Assembly (NCBI RefSeq): GCF_900141745.1
Contig: NZ_FSRM01000001.1
Location: 4,092,001-4,156,000 of the forward strand
DNA: 64,000 bases
Direction: 5' to 3'
DNA from: Paraburkholderia phenazinium
Lineage (GTDB): Bacteria > Pseudomonadota > Gammaproteobacteria > Burkholderiales > Burkholderiaceae
A program made the translations under genes and the position numbers. Each line of letters starts with the position of its first letter. Within the stretch, counting starts at the first letter, position 1. This document shows positions 9,338 to 18,335 of this stretch, piece by piece. Under the pieces are notes generated by a model. The model was not told the origin of the DNA, did not search any database, and saw only the letters and a program-made list of their open reading frames with translations.

Positions 9338-10236
9338 CGAATTCATCCGCCCCGGCGCAAAGCCCGCGAACACCGCAATGGCCGCGTGGGCCGCAAGGCT
9401 CAGTGGGTCAGCAACTGCGTGCGTCGGACAAAGCCCTTGGCGACGTCGCCGTGCTGTTGCCGGCATATAACGGCCAGGCCGACGTCGACCGTACGCTGGC
9501 ATCGTTCAGCGAGGACGACGCGCTGGTTCACGTGCTGATCGTCGACGATGGCAGCACGCCGCCGATCGTCGCCCCGGCCCTGCCGAACCTGGAGATCGAA
9601 ATCTTGCGCATGCCGCAAAACGGCGGCATCGAGAAGGCGCTGCAGACCGGCATCGACGCGCTTGCCGAACGCGGTTTCCGCTATGCCGCGCGAATCGACG
9701 CGGGCGATCTGAGCGTGCCGCGCCGGCTCGCGAAACAGCGCGCGTACATGGACGCAAATCCTCAAGTAGCCGGTCTCGGCATGTGGACCCAGGTGGTGAC
9801 GCGCGACGGCAAGCCGCTCTTCATGCTGAGGCCACCCGCCGCGCCGGATGCGATCCGCCGCCTGCGCTTTTACCGCAGTTGCCTCGCGCACCCTTCGATG
9901 ATGTTGCGCATCGACGCCGTGCGCGCGGTGGGCAACTACCGCGCCGATTACCGTTCCGCCGAAGACCTCGATCTTTTCCTGCGTCTGATGGAACGCCATG
10001 ACTGCGCGAACCTGCCGGAACTGGGCCTGTATTACGAGCTGAACGAAGGCGGCATTAGCGCCACCAAACGGCGTGGCCAGGTCGCATCGACCCTGCGCCT
10101 GCAACTGCGCTACTTCAACGTGCTCAACCTGTATGACTGGTTAGGGCTCGCGAAGAATCTGCTGCACCTTGTCACGCCGTATCGCACCCTGCAGGCTGTG
10201 AAGCGCAGGTTGTATGCGCCCGACGCCGGACACTGA
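9334..10236 (+). CDS. Glycosyltransferase family 2
   Basis: A 300-residue GT-A-fold transferase. The start at 9334 is set by the 4-bp ATGA overlap with the flippase gene; the open frame extends further upstream only as a shadow. The N-terminal nucleotide-binding region has VLLPAYNGQADVDRTLASF and LIVDDGS, and an acidic RIDAGD (near residue 118) stands where the metal-binding DxD is expected. SAEDLDLFLRLME further on is the ED-box catalytic region. It probably adds one sugar of the surface-polysaccharide repeat at the cytoplasmic membrane face. Donor and acceptor are unknown. Confidence 0.9.
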   Translation: MTNSSAPAQSPRTPQWPRGPQGSVGQQLRASDKALGDVAVLLPAYNGQADVDRTLASFSEDDALVHVLIVDDGSTPPIVAPALPNLEIEILRMPQNGGIEKALQTGIDALAERGFRYAARIDAGDLSVPRRLAKQRAYMDANPQVAGLGMWTQVVTRDGKPLFMLRPPAAPDAIRRLRFYRSCLAHPSMMLRIDAVRAVGNYRADYRSAEDLDLFLRLMERHDCANLPELGLYYELNEGGISATKRRGQVASTLRLQLRYFNVLNLYDWLGLAKNLLHLVTPYRTLQAVKRRLYAPDAGH

Positions 10237-11473
10237 AACCTTGATGCACCCTCGAAGCCCCTGTCAAACCGCCATGAAGCCCAACGTTTCAACCGTGCCA
10301 GATGTTGCCCACGTGCCCGACATCGCCGGCGTTGCTGCTGGCCCCGCTGTTTCGTTGCGCATTACACTCGTCTGCAACACTGCCTGGGCAATCTACACGT
10401 ACCGGCAAGGGCTGATCCGCGAACTGGTCGCACGCGGCGTCGAGGTGACGGTGCTGGCACCGCACGACCGCACTTTCGACCTGCTGGGCGCCATGGGCTG
10501 CCACTGCATCGAATTGCCGGTGGCCTCGAAAGGCACCAGCCCGCGCGACGACCTGCGCACGCTATGGGCGCTCTACCGCCACTACCGGACAATCCGCCCG
10601 CATATCGTGTTTCACTATACGATCAAGCCGAACATTTACGGCTCGATTGCGGCCAAGCTGGCGGGCGTCGATTCGGTCGCGGTGACCACAGGGCTCGGCT
10701 ATGTGTTCATCCAGCACAGCCGTGCAGCGCAGGTCGCCAAAAAGCTTTACCGCTTCGCGTTTCGCTTTCCGCGCGAAGTGTGGTTTCTGAACCGCGACGA
10801 TCAGGCCGCTTTCGTCGATCAGAAGCTGCTCGTGCATCCGGAACGCGCGCGCCTGCTGCACGGCGAAGGGGTGGATCTCGAGCAGTTCGCCTTTACGCCT
10901 TTGCCGGACAAGGCGAATTTCGACTTCGTGTTGATTGGCCGGTTGCTGTGGGACAAGGGCGTAGGCGAATACGTGGAGGCCGCGCGAAGCTTGCGCGCAC
11001 GCTATCCTCAGGCGCGTTTTCGTCTTTTGGGACCCGTGGGCGTGGATAATCCCAGTGCGATCACCCGCGAAGAAGTGGCCGCCTGGGAGCACGAAGGCGT
11101 CATCGAATATCTGGGCGAGGCCCACGACGTGCGGCCATTTATCGCCGCAGCCGATTGTGTCGTATTACCCTCGTATCGTGAGGGGGTGCCGCGCACGCTG
11201 ATGGAAGCCTCGGCGATGGGTCGCCCGATTGTGGCGACCGATGTGCCAGGCTGCCGGGAAGTGGTCGCGGATGGCGTGAATGGTTTGCTGTGCGAAGTGC
11301 GCAACGCGGAAAGTCTCGCTGCGCGGCTCGCACAGATGCTCGACATGAGCGGCGTGGCACGCCGCGCCATGGGCGAACGCGGCCGGCAAAAAGTCGCCGC
11401 CGAATTCGACGAGCGTGTAGTGGTAGAAAGATATAAAGACCTGGTTCGCAACCTGACAGGCGTTTCACTCTAA
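10214..11473 (+). CDS. Glycosyltransferase family 4
   Basis: A retaining GT-B glycosyltransferase of up to 419 residues. Residues about 45-200 form the N-terminal acceptor domain (TLVCNTAWAIYTYRQGLI). The C-terminal donor domain has FVLIGRLLWDKGVGEYVEAA and the EX7E-type segment EGVPRTLMEASAMGRPIVAT. The start is uncertain: 10214 has a weak purine-rich site and overlaps the previous gene by 23 bp, while ATGs at 10244 and 10274 are also possible. It lies between the GT2 gene and galE in one transcription unit, so it probably builds the same glycan. The sugar specificity is not known. Confidence 0.9.
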   Translation: MRPTPDTETLMHPRSPCQTAMKPNVSTVPDVAHVPDIAGVAAGPAVSLRITLVCNTAWAIYTYRQGLIRELVARGVEVTVLAPHDRTFDLLGAMGCHCIELPVASKGTSPRDDLRTLWALYRHYRTIRPHIVFHYTIKPNIYGSIAAKLAGVDSVAVTTGLGYVFIQHSRAAQVAKKLYRFAFRFPREVWFLNRDDQAAFVDQKLLVHPERARLLHGEGVDLEQFAFTPLPDKANFDFVLIGRLLWDKGVGEYVEAARSLRARYPQARFRLLGPVGVDNPSAITREEVAAWEHEGVIEYLGEAHDVRPFIAAADCVVLPSYREGVPRTLMEASAMGRPIVATDVPGCREVVADGVNGLLCEVRNAESLAARLAQMLDMSGVARRAMGERGRQKVAAEFDERVVVERYKDLVRNLTGVSL

Positions 11474-11484
11474 CGGAGCACAGC

Positions 11485-12510
11485 ATGACCACGAAGGGCA
11501 CGATTCTGGTAACGGGCGGCGCGGGTTTCATCGGCTCGCATACATCCGTCGAACTGCTGAACGGCGGCTATGACGTTGTCGTGATCGACAATCTCGTGAA
11601 CAGCAATCGCGAGTCGCTCAGGCGCGTCGAACAGATCGCCGGCCGTGCCGTGACGTTCTACGAAGCCGACGCGCGCGACGAAACCGCGCTGAACCGCATT
11701 TTCGATGCGCATCCGGTAACGGGTGCGATCCACTTTGCGGCGTTGAAGGCGGTGGGCGAATCAGTAACGAAGCCGATCGAGTACTACAGCAATAACGTCG
11801 GCAGTCTGCTCACGCTGCTCGGTGTGATGCGAGATCGCAATGTGAAGCAGTTTGTGTTCAGCTCGTCCGCTACCGTGTACGGCGTGCCGGAAAGTTCGCC
11901 AATCGACGAGTCGTTTCCGCTGTCGGCGACCAACCCTTACGGCCAGTCGAAGCTGATCGCCGAGCAGGTGCTACGCGATCTCGAACTATCGGACCCGAGC
12001 TGGCGCATTGCCACGCTGCGCTACTTCAATCCCGTGGGCGCGCATGAGAGCGGGCTGATCGGCGAAGACCCGGCTGGTGTTCCGAACAATCTGATGCCGT
12101 ACGTCGCGCAGGTGGCGGTGGGCAAGCTCGAGAAACTGCGCGTGTTCGGTGGCGACTATGACACGCCGGATGGCACCGGCGTGCGCGACTACATCCATGT
12201 GGTCGATCTGGCGCGCGGGCACCTGGCTGCACTCGACGCGCTGGTGAAGCACGATGCGAGTTTTGTGGTGAACCTCGGTACCGGCCAGGGGTATAGCGTA
12301 CTCGACGTGGTGCGCTCGTTCGAGAAAGCCTCAGGCCGCCCCGTGCCGTACGAAATCGTGACACGCCGCCCCGGCGACGTGGCGTCCTGCTACGCGAATC
12401 CGGCAGCCGCAGCAAAGCTGCTCGGATGGCAGGCGCAGTTTGGTATCGAGCGTATGTGTGTGGATCACTGGCGCTGGCAGGAAAGCAACCCGCAAGGATA
12501 CAAGGTGTAA
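11485..12510 (+). CDS. galE: UDP-glucose 4-epimerase
   Basis: A 341-residue extended SDR enzyme interconverting UDP-glucose and UDP-galactose. It has the NAD-binding GGAGFIGSH motif at residues 11-19, the catalytic SSSATVYG (about 126-133) and the YxxxK pair Tyr152/Lys156 in NPYGQSK. The NPVGAHESGLIGEDP segment is typical of GalE. A GGAG ribosome site sits 8 bases before the ATG, 11 bp after the GT4 gene. It probably supplies UDP-galactose to the glycosyltransferases of this cluster, and is the last intact gene before IS debris. Confidence 0.96.
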   Translation: MTTKGTILVTGGAGFIGSHTSVELLNGGYDVVVIDNLVNSNRESLRRVEQIAGRAVTFYEADARDETALNRIFDAHPVTGAIHFAALKAVGESVTKPIEYYSNNVGSLLTLLGVMRDRNVKQFVFSSSATVYGVPESSPIDESFPLSATNPYGQSKLIAEQVLRDLELSDPSWRIATLRYFNPVGAHESGLIGEDPAGVPNNLMPYVAQVAVGKLEKLRVFGGDYDTPDGTGVRDYIHVVDLARGHLAALDALVKHDASFVVNLGTGQGYSVLDVVRSFEKASGRPVPYEIVTRRPGDVASCYANPAAAAKLLGWQAQFGIERMCVDHWRWQESNPQGYKV

Positions 12511-12691
12511 CGTCTCAAACCGCCCGGTTGACCAGCGCTGACGCGCCCCGGCAGGCCCGCGCTGCGTGAGCTTGTCCGCTTGCCCGCCCGGGCGCAACCA
12601 CTGTCGTGTTCGGGCGCCGCCCTGGAAGGGGCCGCCGAAAATAAATTCCCGGCTGCTTGCGCGCGGGCAGATCCATGCGATATCAGCGAAC

Positions 12692-12934
12692 TGACCTTGC
12701 CCCCGTTTGTCGAAACCCATGACCGGGGATGTTATGCGTCCTTGCCTTGCTGTGCTGCGCACCAGTTCTGCCCGAAAGTCATCGGGCTAACGTAGTTGAG
12801 CGTCGAGTGTAACCGGCGTGCATTGTAAAGGCCCAGCCGGTCAATCACCTCGTCCATTGCGGCACGCCGCGTGGCGAAGCGCCGCCCGTGCATACGTGCA
12901 ACCTTGAGCGAACCCCACAGACTTCCATTCGGTG
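12692..12934 (-). pseudogene. Truncated IS3-family element: terminal repeat and transposase OrfB 3' end
   Basis: This stretch is a diverged copy of one end of the intact IS3 element at 24740-26026. It starts with the same terminal repeat (TGACCTTGCCCCCG) and continues with the C-terminal part of OrfB (NARRLHSTLDYVSPMTF-like). Similarity ends near 12934, where IS110 sequence takes over. About 240 bp of the roughly 1.29-kb element survive. Confidence 0.85.
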
Positions 12935-12950
12935 CATTGACGCTCCTATG

Positions 12951-13460
12951 TCAGGTGGCAAGCGTCGAACCGGCCAGATCGGCGAGGATGAGTGGGTACA
13001 ACCTCCTCACCATATAGCGCTTCAGGTAGCGGCGAATTTCCTTGCTGGACATACCTTCCTGCGTCCGGCGCTCGACGTGAGCCCGGGTCCGGGGATCGCT
13101 TCTCATGCGGACCATTGCGATGGTCCACAAGGCATTGTTTGCAGACCGGTCGCCGCCCCTGTTCAAGCGATGCCGGACCGTCTTGCCGGACGACACCTGC
13201 GACGGACCTGTGCCGCAAAGTGCAGCCAGCGCAGCTTCACTTTTGAGGCGTTCGGGATTGTCTCCCGCCACAGCAGCCAATACCGCAGCGGTCTGAGGGC
13301 CGACGCCGAATCTTTCGCGAAGGCGTCTGGCATGCTCGCTGGTCAGACTTTCAAGCACGCTATCGAGAGCTTTGAGCTCCTGCGCCAGCGTCAGCCACCG
13401 CTTCGCCAGCAAACGCAGCGAGGTCGTGAGCGTTTGCAAGATTGGCGTTTGGCCCAACGA
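12951..13460 (-). pseudogene. IS110-family transposase, N-terminally truncated
   Basis: A C-terminal fragment of about 168 residues with the Transposase_20 domain of IS110/IS1111 transposases. Landmarks are FGVGPQTAAVLAAVAGDNPE, LAALCGTGPSQVSSGKTVRH and LNRGGDRSANNALWTIAMVR, the last containing the conserved Ser/Gly-rich recombinase-like region. The N-terminal DEDD catalytic domain is absent; sequence beyond 13460 shows no family similarity. The fragment abuts the broken IS3 copy, as if one element inserted in or recombined with the other. It should be inactive. Confidence 0.85.
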
Positions 13461-14202
13461 ACGAAGACGGGCACATCCGGTTGTCGCAGCCTCATGTTGC
13501 GCAATCCGGATCGGGCAACAGTTGCTGTCGGGGATTTCTGGTTGATAACGTTGGACGAAACGGAGAACGGCGAATTCGAGTAGGCGGGTAAGGCCACACT
13601 CCGCTCAAGGGCACTTCGACTCCACCACTGCAGCAACTGGGCGCGGTGGCCCAAAACTCAACTCGGCGCGAACAGTACTCGACGACCGGCACGGCCTGTG
13701 CTCCACAGTCATCACCCGCCACCGCCAGATCGCTGCCAGATCGCTGTTGAAGGCTGGCATACCGCCAGCGGTGATCCAACGCTCGCCCACGCTATCCTCG
13801 ACCTGCTGGTTCACATCGCCTCACGTTCCCAGGCGAGTCGATGCGCAAACGCCGAAATGGTTTGGCCAGCAAAAACCGGAGCCGGAGTTAAGGAACTCAC
13901 TCCGTGTTGCCATGTCCATGGCGCTCGCCTCGGCGTGGAAACACTGCTCGGTTTCGCGTGGAATGCCGGCTCGCATTGCCGCGGATCGGTCGCCCGATTT
14001 GCGCCGAATACGCACCCTGTCAGGCACGGTTGTGCGGCGTCGCAAACCGTCACTGCGACGCAGCGCTCATACCAGACGCAGCATTGCAACGCCGCGGACT
14101 AGCTGGCCAGATCGTGGAGAAGATCGGGTAGTCACGTAAGTCATGCGACGTCTCGCCGCTGGGAAGACCGACAGTCATCTCATGGGCGCCGCATTAGCGA
14201 CA
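13461..14202. other. Region with no supported gene
   Basis: Open frames occur on both strands (for example 13747-14139 plus and 13811-14089 minus). None has a good ribosome site or a recognised domain. It is probably IS-associated decayed sequence. Confidence 0.45.
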
Positions 14203-14244
14203 CCCCCGTGATCGAGCCGAATCGATCCGCAGCAGACACGGGGG
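14203..14244 (-). terminator. Possible hairpin terminator after the 541-residue gene
   Basis: An inverted repeat pairs CCCCCGTG with CACGGGGG around a loop of about 25 bases, 15-55 bp beyond the stop of the minus-strand gene. There is no clear U-run, so its role as a terminator is tentative. Confidence 0.3.
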
Positions 14245-14258
14245 CGGAGCCGGGAATG

Positions 14259-15884
14259 TCAGATCCTGCTCGCGCTGATCGCTGAGATCCATTCTTCGCG
14301 GGAGATCTCAAGACGCTTCAATATCTGACCAGCAAGGAAGCTTGGAATTGCTGGATTGACGCCGTAATGACTACCAAGGCGGAACGGGTGCGCACCGCCG
14401 CGCAGAAGCTTAATCTCTGAACCCTTGCCTTGCACGATCTCCACGCCGCACATACGCAGGATCTTGAAAAAGCGGCTACGCCGGATTTGAGGCAAAAAGG
14501 GGCCCCGCCCCGCGTTCACCGCGACTGCCGGAATGCTGGCGCCAGCTTCGAAGTGGGGATCAGCATCAATCGGCTCCCGCAATGCTTCGGCATACTCGGC
14601 ATGGACGAGAAGATCGTTGGCACCGTTTGCGACGCCTGACCCAGAATCAGGCACACCGTCGTGCTGTTTGCGCTGCAGAAAATATCGGTTGATCTTCAGG
14701 TAATCTTCGACGATCCGGTCATGCACCTGGCTAATCAGCCAATGCGACACGCGCAGCGCGTCTGTCGCGCCCAGGAAACGTTCAACAGTTAGCCATGGAT
14801 GCATCAGACAGCCCAAGGCCCCGTCAAAATCGAGGGTGAGGCCTGCCCGGCATGCTCCAGTCTCAAGACCGGCGTGGAGCTCCTCTTCGCTGTCAAAGAA
14901 TGCAAACATGCCGAATCCATGCGGTCCGAGAAAGCGAAAGACTGCGACACACGTTGAGCCGCGAATGGGGAACGTATACCGGGACGTTCTTTTCGATGAG
15001 CAAAGGTACGGAAACGCCTCCAGCAGATCGCCCACGCAGGAATGAAAGTCTGCTCGAAGAACGACGTCGGGATCCATGGCCTCGACATCGACCAGAGCCG
15101 CGGAGAGAGGTCTCAGGACAACATCCCGGGTGTACAGCGCGGCGTCCACCCCGTAGAGATTCATGTGGTGGCTCACGCAATTGGCAACATGTTTATTGCG
15201 CAGGCACGCTCCTTCCCACTTCAGCAGGTGAAATGCGTCTATACCGTGCCGGCAGACGATGTGTCCCGGTTTGAGGAAGCAGCCCTCAATGAGCTGATAG
15301 CACATGCAATCCATGGCCCGTGACCAGATTTCCTGATACATGCGGTCATCGCCATGCGCAATGCGTGTGTCGATCTCGCGGATAAACGTTTCGAAGAGCT
15401 TGCCGTAGGTGACGAATGGTTCGTTCTCTACCCCTCGCCGGCGCTTGTACAGCACCTCCTGCATGGCTCGCTCGCACCAGTTCAGGACCCGGGCCTTGAG
15501 GTCCATCAATTCGACGTCGGCAAAGAGCTGCACCTTAACGGCCTGCGTCCAGCATCCGGCGTAGCGGTTGTTCAGCGCTCTCGTTGCCTCTATGAGACCA
15601 TTGCCCTCGTCGCGCAAATTCATGGTGAGAAAGCACGCGAGGCTGAGCGGCAATTTCATGAGGGGCTGCTCCCTGATGATACAGTCACCCGCTTTCACGA
15701 TGCCCTGTGAATACACGTCCAGCGCGCTCGCCGGTTTGAGATTCAGGATTTTGGCATCTTCCTCTGCCAATCGGCGTGCAACAACGGACGCGGGCAGCTC
15801 GATGAGGCTGCTTTCTAACTGTATGGTGCACCCGCCTGCCTGGCCTTCTGCCCGTTGCCCCAGTTTTTTGATGAACTTCGTCAC
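14259..15884 (-). CDS. Unknown 541-residue protein with a HicA-like C-terminal domain
   Basis: The protein starts at GTG 15884, with GGAG 8 bases upstream. I recognise no family for residues 1-450, a mixed helix/strand region with many Cys and His (CMCYQLIEGC, CRHGIDAFH, CVSHHMN). A low-complexity linker lies near 420-455. Residues about 465-541 resemble the HicA/YcfA double-stranded-RNA-binding-like fold: FFKILRMCGVEIVQGKGSEI, a second strand pair, then IPSFLAGQILKRLEISREEW. In HicA toxins the catalytic His follows Gly-Ser; here that position is Glu (GSE). It may therefore bind RNA without HicA nuclease chemistry. A possible 61-residue ORF ends 25 bp upstream. The surroundings are accessory: IS scars on one side and a toxin-antitoxin pair on the other. 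Confidence 0.8.
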   Translation of the reverse strand: MTKFIKKLGQRAEGQAGGCTIQLESSLIELPASVVARRLAEEDAKILNLKPASALDVYSQGIVKAGDCIIREQPLMKLPLSLACFLTMNLRDEGNGLIEATRALNNRYAGCWTQAVKVQLFADVELMDLKARVLNWCERAMQEVLYKRRRGVENEPFVTYGKLFETFIREIDTRIAHGDDRMYQEIWSRAMDCMCYQLIEGCFLKPGHIVCRHGIDAFHLLKWEGACLRNKHVANCVSHHMNLYGVDAALYTRDVVLRPLSAALVDVEAMDPDVVLRADFHSCVGDLLEAFPYLCSSKRTSRYTFPIRGSTCVAVFRFLGPHGFGMFAFFDSEEELHAGLETGACRAGLTLDFDGALGCLMHPWLTVERFLGATDALRVSHWLISQVHDRIVEDYLKINRYFLQRKQHDGVPDSGSGVANGANDLLVHAEYAEALREPIDADPHFEAGASIPAVAVNAGRGPFLPQIRRSRFFKILRMCGVEIVQGKGSEIKLLRGGAHPFRLGSHYGVNPAIPSFLAGQILKRLEISREEWISAISASRI

Positions 15885-15909
15885 AGCTAAACTCCGATAA
15901 AAAGCGCTA

Positions 15910-16095
15910 TCAATGCGTTTCGACAGTCATATGAACTTGGGCGCCACGGCTGGCGAGCCCGTCCACGCTGTCCCTCCACACCGGTGATCGCACGCTTCCA
16001 TCGGCCTCAACGCATAGCGTCCGTTGCATCGCATCCCGCCACCGGTGGAGCGGGAGAAACCACCTTGCGCGGTCCCGGTAGAACCTATCGGTCAT
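15910..16095 (-). CDS. Possible small protein (61 aa) upstream of the HicA-like gene
   Basis: An ATG at 16095 opens a 61-residue frame with natural-looking composition (FYRDRARWFLPLHRW, VEADGSVRSP). It ends 25 bp before the GTG of the 541-residue gene, so the two could be cotranscribed. The ribosome site is weak (CCCGGG), and the frame extends upstream without break, so this could be chance. No family was recognised. Confidence 0.3.
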   Translation of the reverse strand: MTDRFYRDRARWFLPLHRWRDAMQRTLCVEADGSVRSPVWRDSVDGLASRGAQVHMTVETH

Positions 16096-16577
16096 CCCGG
16101 GAAGAAATTTAGGTAAAAATTCACGGTGCAGAGCATGGGGAAGGTCGCACTTCGACCGGAATCCGCCGCCCGATGAAGTGCACATGACGTATGAGAACGC
16201 AATACGTGCGGCGCAGGCCGTGGTGGCCAAAGGCCGACATCGTCGACGGGAGCCTCGTGTCGGGCCCGTACAATGCGAGAAGACGCAATCTTGACTGGAA
16301 GCACGCCATCGCCGTGCAGGTGCAGGCGCCTTTCTCATCACTTGCCGCAGGCCCCATTGACGGACCCGGTCCGTGCTGCCGTGGAGACAACCCGGGGACG
16401 CAGTCTTATCACGCAGAGCTGCGAGCTTGGGCCGCCAAGGGTGAGCGCCGCCGCCCGCGCTTTTCAGAAACTGCGGCGGAAGTTCACACTTGGCTGACAC
16501 AGCTTTCGCTTTCCGTGGCACACGACGTCCCGGTTGCCGGTCCGCCAATCGCGCCTCGTCAGTCATGGAAACTTTTT

Positions 16578-16616
16578 ACACATAATTGCGTGTAACACAT
16601 AAATGCGCGTTATACT
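16578..16616 (+). promoter_or_regulatory. Promoter with tandem operator repeats for the toxin-antitoxin operon
   Basis: Two 16-bp direct repeats, 16578-16593 (ACACATAATTGCGTGT) and 16595-16610 (ACACATAAATGCGCGT), differ at two bases and are spaced by one base. A -10-like TATACT follows at 16611, and TTGCGT at 16587 could be the -35 with an 18-bp spacer, so the repeats overlap the promoter. This is the usual layout for autorepression by a ribbon-helix-helix antitoxin. Binding is inferred. Confidence 0.6.
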
Positions 16617-16646
16617 TTGCATTCATTCTGGATGGAGGGTCCTATC

Positions 16647-16994
16647 ATGGCCGAAACCGTTAATTTCACCGGAGCAGTCGATCGCGACCTGCTCAAGCGC
16701 GCCAAGATCCTTGCAGCCAAATCGGACACGTCCGTGAATGCGCTGTTCAACGCCGAGTTGCGCTATCTGGTCGAGACGTTTGAGGCAGCGGAAGCCAGCG
16801 ACAACCAGAACTTTCGTACCCTGGTCGATTTCTCGCTCGGCCGCATCGACGACAAGCAAGCGATGAACGCGCTGGGCATCGACACCGACGAAGACCTGTT
16901 CCTGCTCATGGCTCAGGCCCACCTGCCGATGCCGCGGCTCCCGGAGTTGAGCACACGCCGCATGCTCGACGACCTGAACGCGCTGCGCAAATAG
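16647..16994 (+). CDS. Antitoxin, ribbon-helix-helix type
   Basis: A 115-residue protein starting at ATG 16647 with GGAGGG upstream; an in-frame TTG at 16617 lies inside the promoter. The first 45 residues (ETVNFTGAVDRDLLKRAKIL, then SDTSVNALFNAELRYLVETF) fit a ribbon-helix-helix DNA-binding domain. The remainder is helical and acidic, as expected of a toxin-binding tail. The gene lies 3 bp before a PIN-domain toxin gene and directly after tandem operator-like repeats, so it probably neutralises the toxin and represses the operon. Confidence 0.8.
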   Translation: MAETVNFTGAVDRDLLKRAKILAAKSDTSVNALFNAELRYLVETFEAAEASDNQNFRTLVDFSLGRIDDKQAMNALGIDTDEDLFLLMAQAHLPMPRLPELSTRRMLDDLNALRK

Positions 16995-16997
16995 CGG

Positions 16998-17519
16998 ATG
17001 GCGACCAATACGGCGGTTACCCTGCTTCCTGATGCGGGGCCCCTGATCACGCTCGCCTACGCCGATGCCCTCGATCTGCTGCTGAAACCCGGCTGGGCAA
17101 TCGAGCTGGTCGACATGGTGCTGCACGAGGTCACACGCAATGAGACGCCGACAAGCGCACGTATCGCTGCATGGATGCGTGACAGTGGCGTTCCGGTTGT
17201 CGAAACGAAGGTCTGTCACCATTACTGGCAATCCCGCACCCTCTCACCCGGTCGCAAGGCGAATCTCGGTGAACTCGCGATACAGGAAGCGATGAACGAG
17301 TTTGGCCTTGTTGCCGAACGAACCGGCGTCTTTCTGTTCGAGGACCACAAGATCGCTCGCACCAGCTTCCTGTTGCCGGATAACTGCCGCAAGGTCTCAA
17401 CCCGCGCGTACCTGCTGTTCCTTGAGCAGCACGGTCTGATCGAATCGGCAGCCGATATCGAGCGCCGGGCAATTCGGGCCGGGCGGCATTTCTCGCAGAT
17501 CCGGTTTCCGCCGGAATAA
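16998..17519 (+). CDS. PIN-domain ribonuclease toxin, VapC-like
   Basis: A 173-residue protein 3 bp after the antitoxin gene. The N-terminus VTLLPDAGPLITLAYADALD carries the first acidic metal-binding residue of PIN domains (Asp12). Later acidic candidates are Glu in VLHEVTRNE and Glu/Asp in FLFEDHKIART. Family members are Mg-dependent RNases that cleave tRNA, rRNA or mRNA. The length is longer than classical VapC (about 130), with a C-terminal helical extension. With the RHH partner it forms a type II toxin-antitoxin module, common in accessory DNA. The RNA target is unknown. Confidence 0.8.
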   Translation: MATNTAVTLLPDAGPLITLAYADALDLLLKPGWAIELVDMVLHEVTRNETPTSARIAAWMRDSGVPVVETKVCHHYWQSRTLSPGRKANLGELAIQEAMNEFGLVAERTGVFLFEDHKIARTSFLLPDNCRKVSTRAYLLFLEQHGLIESAADIERRAIRAGRHFSQIRFPPE

Positions 17520-18335
17520 CGCTACTGTCGCCGGTCGCACACGGGCGACAGCAAAGGCCCCTGTCGCAGACTGCTGGATTCAAACATTGGATGACTTGAA
17601 GAACCGCGAAAACGAGTAAGCGGCTCGGCTAGCGACGCATCCTCGCACGGCACTAAAGCGCTCGGTGGACCGCGTATGGTGCGGACTTAAGATGGCGGCA
17701 ACCTACATGCCTGTCTCTTACCACGCAACCGGCGCGCAAGAGCAATCAAGGGCTAGATGCAATCAAGAAAAAGGCGCGGCACCCAGTCTAGAAGACGTAC
17801 CAGTATTTTCGAACATTTTGCATGATTTATCCTCGACGGATTGGAAATTCTCACATGACGCCGCTGCTAGCGAACATATTCGCAACGCACATTCAGGCAG
17901 CTTTCGAGACATGTCAGGTACGCGACATTCGCCCTCGGCAATGCCGGTGGGGTATGCGAAATCGATAACGCCGCGGCAACGATGCCGCTACCAGACGTCG
18001 CGGCCGCGACCGCAAGCTCCAGCAGCGATATCTCGTGATCGTCGTGATAAAGAAACACCCCACAGCCTGCGAACCCGTTTCATAAGGACTCCCACCTATC
18101 TACCATAGGAAATACAGCCATCAGATAGCGGATGCTCCACTGCCTGTCGCAATACAGGCGTCCGCCACCGATTGCTAAACGCAAATGCACGCGCGCTTCG
18201 CCCTGGTTCAGAACCGTGGCCCGACACATTCGATCTCACAGGAAGGAGCGATACAACGGTGTGGCTGGAGCGGTCCGTCCGCCGACATGACGACTCAAAC
18301 GTCGGGGGCACCCAGACAACGGGCATTCACCGCTT
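17520..18335. other. Stretch with no confident gene; weak Wzz-like fragment
   Basis: A 63-codon minus-strand frame (18058-17867, GTG start) contains YHDDHEISLLELAVA, reminiscent of the N-terminus of Wzz-type chain-length regulators. An ATG with a GGAG-like site lies just upstream in another frame, so it may be a frameshifted scrap. The rest shows nothing I can support. Confidence 0.3.

Noticed and set aside
15910..16566. Full 218-codon minus frame
   Set aside because: The upstream two thirds are Arg/Cys-rich and unnatural; only the last 61 codons look possible.
17867..18058. Wzz-like 63-codon minus frame
   Set aside because: Only about 15 residues resemble the family; too short and without its own good start, so kept only as a note.
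17665..18108. 147-codon plus-strand frame
   Set aside because: No ribosome site, no domain, low-complexity composition and conflict with the minus-strand signals.
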